A stretch of DNA of 5,797 bases from CAYRKQ01 sp964621845. Its GTDB lineage: Bacteria; Patescibacteriota; Saccharimonadia; Saccharimonadales; UBA7683. The position numbers were made by a program, and so were the translations under genes. The notes under the pieces were generated by a model. That model was not told the origin of the DNA. It did no database searches and saw nothing but the letters and a program-made list of their open reading frames with translations. The number at the start of each line of letters is the position of its first letter. The stretch's first letter is position 1. This document shows positions 1-5,703 of this stretch, one piece after another. Where the stretch lies: contig CAZUOL010000073.1 in NCBI GenBank assembly GCA_964621845.1, positions 1-5,797 of the forward strand. The letters are read 5' to 3'.

Positions 1-260
1 AAAAGCAGTGAAGCTATGTTCAAAACGGTGATACACGCAATCAGGCCCAGCGAGAAAAAGCGACGTAAATTTAACGAGCGCTGCGATGGCCGACGCGTCG
101 TGATACTGAGACCCACCAATAGTAAGAGTTCAAGTGCAGCCAGGCTATACTTTGGGCCGACACTGTATGTATTGCCAAGAAGCAACTGTAATACAATCAC
201 TGCCAGCACCGTCAATTGCACATGCCACATTTTTTCTGGTTTTTTTGTTCTATCCTTCAT
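1..260 (-). CDS. Small integral membrane protein, 5' part (runs off left edge)
   Basis: I do not recognise a named family. The frame reads from an ATG at 260 down to the window edge without a stop, giving 86 residues of a partial gene. What is visible is a short, very basic N-terminus (MKDRTKKPEK) followed by three hydrophobic stretches at about residues 12-28, 39-53 and 70-86. These are separated by a short polar loop (NTYSVGPKYS) and by an Arg-rich loop (TTRRPSQRSLNLRR). The basic N-terminus and the Arg-rich loop after segment 2 suggest both lie in the cytoplasm by the positive-inside rule. The sequence on this strand is much more protein-like than the Cys/Ser/Arg-rich frame opposite it. 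A second ATG at residue 11 is possible, but the -10-like box 9 nt before codon 1 favours the longer start. The gene is divergent from the one at 353. Confidence 0.75.
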   Translation of the reverse strand, partial: MKDRTKKPEKMWHVQLTVLAVIVLQLLLGNTYSVGPKYSLAALELLLLVGLSITTRRPSQRSLNLRRFFSLGLIACITVLNIASLL

Positions 261-269
261 CTTGGTTCA

Positions 270-298
270 ATAGTAAATCTTTCATAGTTAAACAGCAA
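270..298 (-). promoter_or_regulatory. Predicted promoter of the membrane-protein gene, near-leaderless
   Basis: Reading the minus strand, TTGCTG (298-293) is followed after 17 nt by TACTAT (275-270), which ends 9 nt before the ATG at 260. The expected transcript would have a 5' leader of only about 2-3 nt. TATTGA (272-267), 6 nt from the ATG, is an alternative -10. No Shine-Dalgarno sequence is visible. This is a motif-based inference. Confidence 0.45.
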
Positions 299-338
299 CC
301 TATCAAAAAAGGTCTTTTCGTAAAGAATAGACATGCTG

Positions 339-344
339 TACAAT
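339..344 (+). promoter_or_regulatory. Predicted -10 box of the 161-aa gene
   Basis: TACAAT (339-344) ends 8 nt before the ATG at 353, so a transcript would start within 1-2 nt of the start codon. The hexamer 17 nt upstream (TTTCGT, 316-321) is a weak -35. TATCAAAA at 301-308 resembles the -35 element of the downstream promoters but is too far away (38 nt start to start). No Shine-Dalgarno sequence precedes the ATG. Confidence 0.4.
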
Positions 345-352
345 TTGCTATT

Positions 353-838
353 ATGGCTGATTTATTTGTAGCTTCCGATTTGCTCGAAGAGTGCCGCGGT
401 TTACAAGAAGTTATTGCAACCGCACCTCCAGATGAAAAACGCACGGCAGGCAATGAAGTTCGCGCCATGATACGCGAAGAAGACATCCATTACTATGGGG
501 CCAGAAAGCTGGAGATTAGAACCCTAGGAGCATTTGCGCTACCAGATGACCTTACTCTTGAAAGCCAAGTATTTCCTGTTATAAGCTACCCTGGCATGAG
601 GCTGAGAGGCGAACTTGCAAACGTTGCTTTTGTGAGCATGCAACGCCTGCATACCCTGGCATGGATGATCGTCAGCCCACTTGTTCGCACCAGCGAAGGC
701 GATACAGCATTGCCGCCTGTTGAGGTTGATTTTGATCATGACGCCATCGGGCAAACCCAGCTTGAAGTAGATCGACCACTTACTCGGCCGCTCTATCTCC
801 CCGTAGGGATGATAGAGTCTGTCTTTGTTGCCGCCTAG
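353..838 (+). CDS. Hypothetical protein, 161 aa
   Basis: I do not recognise this protein. It is acidic and apparently soluble, with no signal peptide or convincing membrane segment. Residues 1-48 look helical and charged. The rest alternates hydrophobic and polar residues in a strand-like pattern and ends in PLYLPVGMIESVFVAA. The frame stays open upstream to 134, but I place the start at 353. The upstream extension overlaps the divergent membrane-protein gene and its promoter and has low-complexity, non-protein-like composition, while a -10-like TACAAT sits just before this ATG. Its C-terminal half may be distantly related to that of the next gene: MIVSP (105-109), VDRP (139-142) and LYLP (147-150) line up with MIIATP, VDEP and LFTP there. 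A 55-bp gap with a separate promoter follows. The existence of the gene is likely; its function is unknown. Confidence 0.7.
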   Translation: MADLFVASDLLEECRGLQEVIATAPPDEKRTAGNEVRAMIREEDIHYYGARKLEIRTLGAFALPDDLTLESQVFPVISYPGMRLRGELANVAFVSMQRLHTLAWMIVSPLVRTSEGDTALPPVEVDFDHDAIGQTQLEVDRPLTRPLYLPVGMIESVFVAA

Positions 839-857
839 CTCATTGTCTGTCTTGTGC

Positions 858-886
858 TACCAAAACAGGTGTAAAGGTGCTATGCT
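858..886 (+). promoter_or_regulatory. Predicted leaderless promoter of the 166-aa gene
   Basis: TACCAAAAC (858-866) begins 23 nt before TATGCT (881-886), giving a 17-nt spacer between hexamers. TGC directly before the -10 makes it an extended -10. The box ends 7 nt before the ATG at 894, so transcription should start at or within a base of the start codon. An AAAGG at 873-877 is too far upstream (16 nt) to act as a normal ribosome binding site. Confidence 0.6.
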
Positions 887-893
887 GCAGTGA

Positions 894-1394
894 ATGTCGG
901 AGTTCACCACCATACTTAATATCGATACCAATTCGGTATTTGGTCAAATCACCTCATCGAACGAGTATCATGCTCTGCCCCCGTTTTCATTTGATCTTGC
1001 ACATCAAGAAATGCAAGAAATGATTCATGATGCAGGAGCCGAAGATGATTGCGGCCGTATTTACGACTCTGCTGTTATGACAGCCAGGCTACGAGAGCTC
1101 GATTTTGAATGCCGCTACCTCAATAGAGAATGCCAAATTTACGCACCGCTGCATTTTATTGGGCCCTCAGATGACTATACGCCTTCAGAAGAGCTCACCA
1201 CCGCTACCGGAATGATTATCGCCACACCACAATGTTTTTCTTTCATAAAAGACCCTCTGGAAGATCGAGTTATCCCGTGTTTGATATCGCTTAGCTTGGT
1301 GTATACAGCGCATGTTGATGAACCAGAGGTGATCGAATTGTTCACGCCTCTTGATAAAATACTGATCACCCCTCACACCCCGGCACTTAATTAA
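894..1394 (+). CDS. Hypothetical protein, 166 aa
   Basis: I do not recognise this protein. It is clearly acidic and soluble-looking, with no signal peptide or membrane helix. There is a strand-rich start (ILNI, VFGQIT), a helical acidic middle (about residues 33-70, including EMQEMIHD) and a strand-like C-terminal part. Cysteines are at 53, 73, 80, 114 and 129, in no recognisable metal-binding pattern. The ATG at 894 is preceded by an extended -10 ending 7 nt upstream, which supports this start. The C-terminal segment (MIIATP 107-112, VDEP 141-144, LFTP 149-152) matches the preceding 161-aa protein in order and spacing. Shared descent through duplication is possible but unproven. It sits in a run of short, separately promoted genes, and its neighbours give no clear clue to function. 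Confidence 0.75.
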   Translation: MSEFTTILNIDTNSVFGQITSSNEYHALPPFSFDLAHQEMQEMIHDAGAEDDCGRIYDSAVMTARLRELDFECRYLNRECQIYAPLHFIGPSDDYTPSEELTTATGMIIATPQCFSFIKDPLEDRVIPCLISLSLVYTAHVDEPEVIELFTPLDKILITPHTPALN

Positions 1395-1401
1395 AGCAGC
1401 C

Positions 1402-1430
1402 TACCCAAACAGATCAAAAGTGTGTAGAAT
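1402..1430 (+). promoter_or_regulatory. Predicted leaderless promoter of the 75-aa gene
   Basis: TACCCAAAC (1402-1410) starts 23 nt before TAGAAT (1425-1430), the same spacing and nearly the same sequence as the promoter at 858. The -10 ends 7 nt before the ATG at 1438. A GTG at 1420 is in frame but lies upstream of this -10 box, so it would be outside the transcript. Confidence 0.6.
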
Positions 1431-1437
1431 ACGCTTT

Positions 1438-1665
1438 ATGCCAGAAATTGACTTACGAGAATGCACGGGCGACCCAAATAGCTGCGGTGTTGTTGCTCAT
1501 ATATTTGAGCTTGATGAAATCATTGCAAGCGTTTCAGACATTGATCCCTTAGCGGACCGGGAACGGGAGATACTTGCAAATTTTGTTACCGCATGCGTGA
1601 AAGGTAACTGCCCAGGCAAGGATCTCGAATTCGCCCGCACCCACCTGAATCAACCCAAACCCTAA
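1438..1665 (+). CDS. Small hypothetical protein, 75 aa
   Basis: I do not recognise this protein. It is a short acidic polypeptide with four cysteines (C9, C16, C53 and C58), arranged as a CX6C pair near the N-terminus and a CX4C pair near the C-terminus. Two spaced Cys pairs could bind a metal ion or form disulfides, but the spacing does not match a standard zinc ribbon and I would not claim either. A likely helix spans about residues 40-56. I chose the ATG at 1438 over the in-frame GTG at 1420 because TAGAAT, a good -10 box, lies between them and ends 7 nt before the ATG. There is no Shine-Dalgarno sequence. The following 77-bp gap contains the next promoter and no obvious terminator. Confidence 0.6.
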   Translation: MPEIDLRECTGDPNSCGVVAHIFELDEIIASVSDIDPLADREREILANFVTACVKGNCPGKDLEFARTHLNQPKP

Positions 1666-1703
1666 CCCTTGAAATTTAGACGCGTGCCGAAGTAAGCGCA
1701 GCT

Positions 1704-1733
1704 TTGATTTTGAGTATCAGAAAATGCTATTGT
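1704..1733 (+). promoter_or_regulatory. Predicted near-leaderless promoter of the 91-aa gene
   Basis: TTGATT (1704-1709) is followed after 18 nt by TATTGT (1728-1733), with TGC before the -10 (extended -10). The box ends 9 nt before the ATG at 1743. An alternative TTAGAT (1734-1739) lies only 3 nt from the ATG and is too close to serve that start. Confidence 0.4.
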
Positions 1734-1742
1734 TTAGATAGC

Positions 1743-2018
1743 ATGACTGTTCTTGAACTTGTAACGTACCTATATGGAAGAGTTATGATTCTGCTTTCTT
1801 CAGTCATCAAGTCAAAGTGGCTCAGCTCAAAAATTCCAGTCGAAGCACTCATAAGAAGATCTAGAGACCATATGAATAGGGTTAACTACATAGAAGAACG
1901 CAAACTCTACCGACTGATTGGCGCGCTGATTCGAAGAGGCGATGATATAGATGCTAGAAGCTACAAAATATACGAACTCATCGCCCAAAAATACAACTGG
2001 CCCTACATAAAACTCTAA
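1743..2018 (+). CDS. Small basic hypothetical protein, 91 aa
   Basis: I do not recognise this protein. Unlike its acidic neighbours it is rich in Arg and Lys. It has a moderately hydrophobic N-terminal stretch (about residues 3-23), then a basic, helix-forming remainder with two similar clusters, ALIRRSRD (35-42) and ALIRRGDD (61-68). The repeated ALIRR may mark an internal helical repeat. The composition would suit nucleic-acid or membrane-surface contact, but this is only suggestive. The frame is open back to a TTG at 1704, but the extended -10 box before 1743 favours the ATG. An internal ATG at 1785 is also possible. Of the small genes here this is the one I am least sure is real, because composition and length alone support it. 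Confidence 0.5.
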   Translation: MTVLELVTYLYGRVMILLSSVIKSKWLSSKIPVEALIRRSRDHMNRVNYIEERKLYRLIGALIRRGDDIDARSYKIYELIAQKYNWPYIKL

Positions 2019-2026
2019 CGAGCCTC

Positions 2027-2055
2027 TATCAAAATGGGCGAGGACCAAGTATTAT
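2027..2055 (+). promoter_or_regulatory. Predicted leaderless promoter of the HAD-like gene
   Basis: TATCAAAAT (2027-2035) starts 23 nt before TATTAT (2050-2055), with a 17-nt hexamer spacer. The -10 ends 6 nt before the ATG at 2062, so the A of the ATG is close to the expected +1. GAGGA at 2040-2044 lies 17 nt upstream of the ATG and falls inside the promoter spacer. Confidence 0.65.
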
Positions 2056-2061
2056 CGGCTC

Positions 2062-2484
2062 ATGGTGAATATCTACTTAGACATCGATGGAGTTATACTC
2101 GCCAACGATCTAAACCCTGCGAAGCATTCCAAGGCATTTCTAGCCTACATTTTGAAGAACTATCCCGACACAACCTATTGGCTCACAACACACTGTAAGG
2201 GTGATGCCAGCACCCCCATACGTCACATTGGCCATATGTTTGATAGAGAAACTGTTGCACTCATGAAGATGATTAAAGCCACCGATTGGAGTACGGCAAA
2301 AACTGAAGCAATCGATTTCACTCAACCATTTTTGTGGTTCGACGATGATCTCTTCCCAGAAGAAGAAAGTGTATTGCGGCAAAACAATGTATTAGAAAAC
2401 TGGATTGAAGTAAATCTAGCCCGCAACCCAGACCAACTGAGAGTCTTGCTCCAAAGCTTTCCGACCCCAATCAACAATACCTAG
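2062..2484 (+). CDS. HAD-like hydrolase, small (140 aa)
   Basis: Putative haloacid dehalogenase superfamily phosphohydrolase. HAD motif I is seen at the extreme N-terminus, DIDGV (residues 7-11), where D7 would be the nucleophile and D9 the general acid/base. Motif II is WLTTHC with T42 or T43, a possible motif III lysine is K80, and the motif IV acidic cluster is WFDDDL (D94, D95, D96) for Mg2+ binding. All four motifs occur in the usual order. At 140 aa it is compact: about 30 residues separate motif I from motif II, so any cap domain is minimal. Small HADs of this type often act on phosphorylated macromolecules or small phosphoesters, but the substrate cannot be read from the sequence. The start at the ATG before VNIYLDIDG is fixed by motif I. 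It is followed by an HD-domain gene that appears to have its own promoter. Confidence 0.85.
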   Translation: MVNIYLDIDGVILANDLNPAKHSKAFLAYILKNYPDTTYWLTTHCKGDASTPIRHIGHMFDRETVALMKMIKATDWSTAKTEAIDFTQPFLWFDDDLFPEEESVLRQNNVLENWIEVNLARNPDQLRVLLQSFPTPINNT

Positions 2485-2499
2485 CCCGGGCAGACTAGG
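2480..2499. repeat. Short inverted repeat at the 3' end of the HAD-like gene
   Basis: CCTAG (2480-2484) and CTAGG (2495-2499) form a perfect 5-bp inverted repeat around a 10-nt loop that contains the palindrome CCCGGG. It overlaps the TAG stop codon of the HAD-like gene and lies just upstream of the HD-gene -10 box. There is no T-run after it, so it is a poor terminator. It could be an operator or chance. Confidence 0.3.
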
Positions 2500-2505
2500 A
2501 GGGGG

Positions 2506-2514
2506 TGTTATTCT
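2506..2514 (+). promoter_or_regulatory. Predicted extended -10 promoter of the HD-domain gene
   Basis: TGT followed by TATTCT (2509-2514) is an extended -10 ending 7 nt before the ATG at 2522. No -35 similar to the others is present at the expected place (about 2486), which is GC-rich. The AGGAGG at 2497-2502 lies just upstream of this promoter element and would be excluded from a leaderless transcript. Confidence 0.5.
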
Positions 2515-2521
2515 AGTAACG

Positions 2522-3082
2522 ATGGTTCATCAAAAAATTTCAAAACAGCTACTCTATACATATGAGGTAAAGCCGAGCATGTTGCATCACAAAAGTATTT
2601 TGCACGGCCCAGCCCACATGATGCGAGTATTTATTTTGCAAGAACTCATTGCTACTCAGCTTGAGCGTGAAGGCTTAACAGTAAATCGCGAGGCCACCCG
2701 CTGGGCTGCTTCGGTACACGATATCGGCCGAGTGGATGACGGCGATGACCTTGAACACGGTACGCGATCAGCCGAGTGGATGAGAAACCATGTGCCGAAC
2801 AACATGAGCCCAGAAGCCATCGATGTCGCCACCTATATTGTCCACTGGCACACGCCGGAAGACGAAGCAGCTCCGACAATGACAACTGAGCTGAAAATAC
2901 TAAAAGACGCCGATGGACTCGATCGGATTCGTTTAGGTGACTTAGATGCGAGATTTCTCCGAACCAACGCCGCGCACCAGTTGATTGAGCTTGCTCAGCA
3001 ATTGTATGAAGGATCATTGCCCGACGATTCATTCCAAAGCGTCCTCTACGCCGCCACCAAACTCAACCTCATAGAAGAATAA
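2522..3082 (+). CDS. HD-domain phosphohydrolase, 186 aa
   Basis: Putative metal-dependent phosphohydrolase of the HD superfamily, cytoplasmic. The metal ligands appear in the canonical order: H32 (in HGPAHMMRV), the HD doublet H66-D67 (in AASVHDIGRVDD), and D131 (in LKDADGLDR). H79 in the EHGTRSAEW motif and H108/H110 in IVHWHTPED are the additional histidines seen in many HD enzymes of this kind. Family members hydrolyse phosphomonoesters or phosphodiesters of nucleotides, but the substrate here is unknown. No second domain is present, and the length fits a single HD domain. The ATG at 2522 is preceded by an extended -10 box. A strong Shine-Dalgarno-like AGGAGG sits 19 nt upstream, too far for this ATG. 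An ATT at 2510 in the same frame would be correctly spaced from it and would add four residues. The gap to the HAD-like gene is 37 bp. Confidence 0.9.
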   Translation: MVHQKISKQLLYTYEVKPSMLHHKSILHGPAHMMRVFILQELIATQLEREGLTVNREATRWAASVHDIGRVDDGDDLEHGTRSAEWMRNHVPNNMSPEAIDVATYIVHWHTPEDEAAPTMTTELKILKDADGLDRIRLGDLDARFLRTNAAHQLIELAQQLYEGSLPDDSFQSVLYAATKLNLIEE

Positions 3083-3091
3083 GACCAACCC

Positions 3092-3120
3092 TTCAAAAAC
3101 AGATCAGATGAGAGTATTAT
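3092..3120 (+). promoter_or_regulatory. Predicted leaderless promoter of the res-mod operon
   Basis: TTCAAAAAC (3092-3100) begins 23 nt before TATTAT (3115-3120). The -10 ends 7 nt before the res ATG at 3128. There is no Shine-Dalgarno sequence in the 45-bp gap. As mod has no visible promoter of its own, this element probably drives both genes. Confidence 0.65.
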
Positions 3121-3127
3121 TTACATA

Positions 3128-5701
3128 ATGAGTTTATGGCAGGCACTTGCGCCAAAGTTAGAAGATTGGCGAGAATCGAACTACAAATGCGATGATTACC
3201 CCGCAATCGCTGAGATATTAAGGTACCAGCGTCACGAAGATGGCTCAAGCAGATACTTACGCATACCGCAAATCGAGGCGCTTGAAATGTACTGGTTTAT
3301 TAGACTGGTACTCAAAACACCTCGACTGCTTGATCTTTACAAAGTAGCTTTTGATGATCGTCAGGCGTTAGCGAGCGCACTTGGAGTAAGGGTCGACGTA
3401 CGTTACGCGGACATTGGCAAAATCCTAGACGATGCTGTTAACGACAGTCATGTGGCAAAAGAATTCAATCTAGAACACATCATCGAATCGCTACAACTTG
3501 ACTACCCAAGCTACATCATGGCACTGACAATGGGTACTGGTAAGACTGTTTTAATCGGCGGCATTATTGCTTCCGAGTTTGCCATGAGTATCGAATACCC
3601 CGACGGAAACTTCATGAAGAATGCCCTGGTGTTTGCGCCTGGTACCACGATCATAGGCTCATTAAAGGAACTTTCGGATGTGCCGTATGCTCAAATATTA
3701 CCACCCCGCTTTTACAAGAAGTTCCTCGCCAACCTAAAAATTACCTATGCCCAGACTGGCAGTAAAACAATCCAAATTGATCAGGGTGGAACTTACCACG
3801 TGGTTGTTACCAACACTGAAAAAATCATATTGAAGAAGCCTGCTCGCAAAAAGAATCAGACTACACTCGAATTCAAAACATTAGAAGAACAATACAAACT
3901 CACCGAAAATCAGCGACTGGCAGCAATAAAAAGTTTACCGAACCTCGGCATATTCAGTGATGAAGCTCAAAACACATACGGCAGCAAACTGGACGAGGAA
4001 CTTAAACGTGTTCGCGCAACAATCGATTATTTGCACGCTGAACGAAACCTTGTTTGCGTAGTTAATACTACTGGTACGCCTTACGTGGGCACAAAGACCC
4101 TTCCTGATGTTGTCTACTGGTATGGACTCAGCAAGGGCATCGAGGACGGCATACTTAAAAGTCTCACCAACAGTATTATTAGTTACGATTTCGACGACAC
4201 ACCGCCAGAAGAAGTTTTCGACGACGTGATTAAGGATTTCTTTAAAGAATATGGCAGCACAACGACCGTAAACGGCTCGAAATCTAAGATTGCCTTCTAC
4301 TTCAAAAATCAGGAACATTTAGAAGAATCGCGACCACGAATCGAAGAGGCATTAGCTGAGATCGGCGAAAGTCCAAGTATTATTCTAATGAACACTCAGC
4401 AGTCCAACTCCGAAGAGTTGAACGAATTTGCGCGATTAAACGACCCAGCCAGCCAAAAGCGCGTGATTTTACTTGTCAGTAAAGGTAAAGAAGGCTGGAA
4501 CTGCCCGTCTTTGTTTGCGTGTGCGCTTATTAGGCAGCTTACAAGCTCGAACAACTTCATCTTACAGGCTTCCGCGCGTTGTTTGCGCCAAGTCGAAGGT
4601 AACTCACAGCCAGCAAGAATATATATTGAAGTCCGCAACCAGAGAGTATTAAACGATGAGCTGAGCAAGACTGAAAGCATTACACTGTCTGAGTTAAGTA
4701 AACAAGAACCAAAGAACACAGAAGTTACCTTGGTATTCAGAAAAACTAAATACCCCGAGCTTGAACTTACCCGCAAGATCGAAACAATTGTAGGGCGAAA
4801 AGGTGGCACAGCAATTGAACTTACTAAACCTAAAAAATCAGAGTCGCAAAAAGTGTTCAGAAGCGTATTCTCACCAACGATCATGGGTAACGGTGTAATA
4901 CTGACCAACTCTGGCGAGGAGCAAGACATTGCCTTTAATGACGATGTTTACGACCAGTTAACCGCAGCCACACTTCTGGCACAGAATTACCACTTGAAGC
5001 CGTTAGAAACGCTACAAAGGCTCAAAAAGGTATACGGCGATGCTGACGTACCTCGCAGCGATCTCGAAGCATTATATAAGCAAGTCGAAGGTCAGCTCGG
5101 TGAATACGAAGTAACTGAAACTACTATTACGCAGGCACTTGCACTGATTAAGTTCGTTGACGATGATAATCAGCCAGTTATGCGGAAGAATGAGTCAGGT
5201 CAATATTGCCACACGATCCGTATTCATGATTCCCAAAAGAAGAACATTGTTCACGAAGCAGACGAGCGCGGACGTAATAATAAGAATTTAGGCTTCCACT
5301 ATACCCCCTACAACTTTGACTCTGAACCCGAAAAACTCTTCTTGGAAGAAATGCTCGATCGGTTACAGACCAAAACAGACGAAGTAACGGACATTTACTT
5401 CACTGGCGGACTGACAAATAAGCAGTTCACCGATCTGTATTTTGAGTACAAGAAGTCCGATGGTTCATACCATGCCTACTTCCCCGACTTTGTTATAGTT
5501 AAAAAAGATGGCTCATTCCTTATGGTTGAAGTTAAAGCCAAGGGTAAAGAGCAGGACGAAGAAGTGTTGACCAAGGCGCGAGCCGTACAGAAGCGTGAAG
5601 AGTTACCAGAAAATAGATTCAAGTACCATATTCTGTACACAGAAACACCGATCGCCACAAATAAATTAGTGAACATTGTTAACCTGATAGAGGAGTTATA
5701 A
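3128..5701 (+). CDS. res: Type III restriction-modification Res subunit-like DEAD/DEAH helicase-nuclease
   Basis: This 857-aa protein is probably the restriction subunit of a type III-like system: an SF2 ATPase motor that acts on DNA together with a methyltransferase partner and cuts near unmodified sites. In order it shows a Q-motif-like LRIPQIEA (Q48); Walker A MGTGKT (135-140, K139); a DEAQ motif II (278-281) in place of the usual DEAH; TTGTP motif III (314-318); motif V KGKEGWNCP (452-460); and motif VI QASARCLRQ (480-488) with R484 and R487. The C-terminal domain contains FDSEPEKLF (730-738) and a PD-(D/E)XK nuclease core with D787, E801 and K803 (PDF...VEVK). All ATPase and nuclease residues appear intact. 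The length is somewhat below the roughly 970 aa of EcoP15I Res. Two bases separate its stop from mod, and AGGAG within its last codons forms the mod ribosome binding site. A restriction-like helicase of a related defence system cannot be excluded. Confidence 0.9.
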   Translation: MSLWQALAPKLEDWRESNYKCDDYPAIAEILRYQRHEDGSSRYLRIPQIEALEMYWFIRLVLKTPRLLDLYKVAFDDRQALASALGVRVDVRYADIGKILDDAVNDSHVAKEFNLEHIIESLQLDYPSYIMALTMGTGKTVLIGGIIASEFAMSIEYPDGNFMKNALVFAPGTTIIGSLKELSDVPYAQILPPRFYKKFLANLKITYAQTGSKTIQIDQGGTYHVVVTNTEKIILKKPARKKNQTTLEFKTLEEQYKLTENQRLAAIKSLPNLGIFSDEAQNTYGSKLDEELKRVRATIDYLHAERNLVCVVNTTGTPYVGTKTLPDVVYWYGLSKGIEDGILKSLTNSIISYDFDDTPPEEVFDDVIKDFFKEYGSTTTVNGSKSKIAFYFKNQEHLEESRPRIEEALAEIGESPSIILMNTQQSNSEELNEFARLNDPASQKRVILLVSKGKEGWNCPSLFACALIRQLTSSNNFILQASARCLRQVEGNSQPARIYIEVRNQRVLNDELSKTESITLSELSKQEPKNTEVTLVFRKTKYPELELTRKIETIVGRKGGTAIELTKPKKSESQKVFRSVFSPTIMGNGVILTNSGEEQDIAFNDDVYDQLTAATLLAQNYHLKPLETLQRLKKVYGDADVPRSDLEALYKQVEGQLGEYEVTETTITQALALIKFVDDDNQPVMRKNESGQYCHTIRIHDSQKKNIVHEADERGRNNKNLGFHYTPYNFDSEPEKLFLEEMLDRLQTKTDEVTDIYFTGGLTNKQFTDLYFEYKKSDGSYHAYFPDFVIVKKDGSFLMVEVKAKGKEQDEEVLTKARAVQKREELPENRFKYHILYTETPIATNKLVNIVNLIEEL
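5691..5695 (+). promoter_or_regulatory. Shine-Dalgarno site of mod inside the end of res
   Basis: AGGAG lies in the last codons of res and is followed by an 8-nt spacer before the ATG at 5704. It is the only well-placed ribosome binding site in the window and fixes the mod start. Its position suggests that ribosomes finishing res hand over to mod. Confidence 0.75.
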
Positions 5702-5703
5702 TC

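Noticed and set aside
16..273. Plus-strand open frame of 85 codons at the left edge
   Set aside because: It is the complement of the membrane-protein gene. Its Cys/Ser/Arg-rich composition is not protein-like, and no promoter or ribosome site precedes it.
134..352. Upstream extension of the 161-aa protein to a start at 134
   Set aside because: The extra 73 codons overlap the divergent gene and the shared promoter region. The -10 box right before 353 places the start there.
346..354. Extended -10 TGCTATTAT overlapping the ATG at 353
   Set aside because: Transcription from it would begin after the start codon, and no suitable downstream start follows nearby. TACAAT at 339-344 fits better.
1420..1437. 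GTG start at 1420 for the 75-aa protein
   Set aside because: It overlaps the predicted -10 box, has no Shine-Dalgarno sequence, and adds only six residues.
2652..3032. Minus-strand open frame of 126 codons
   Set aside because: It lies antisense to the HD-domain gene, whose motifs are intact. The antisense product has no recognisable features.
4378..4390. TATTAT four bases before an internal ATG in res, as a possible internal leaderless promoter
   Set aside because: The spacing is too short, the shared -35 element is absent 23 nt upstream, and the bases are explained by conserved coding sequence.
4396..4929. Minus-strand open frame of 177 codons
   Set aside because: It is antisense to the helicase part of res, Ser-rich and without motifs, as expected for a shadow frame.
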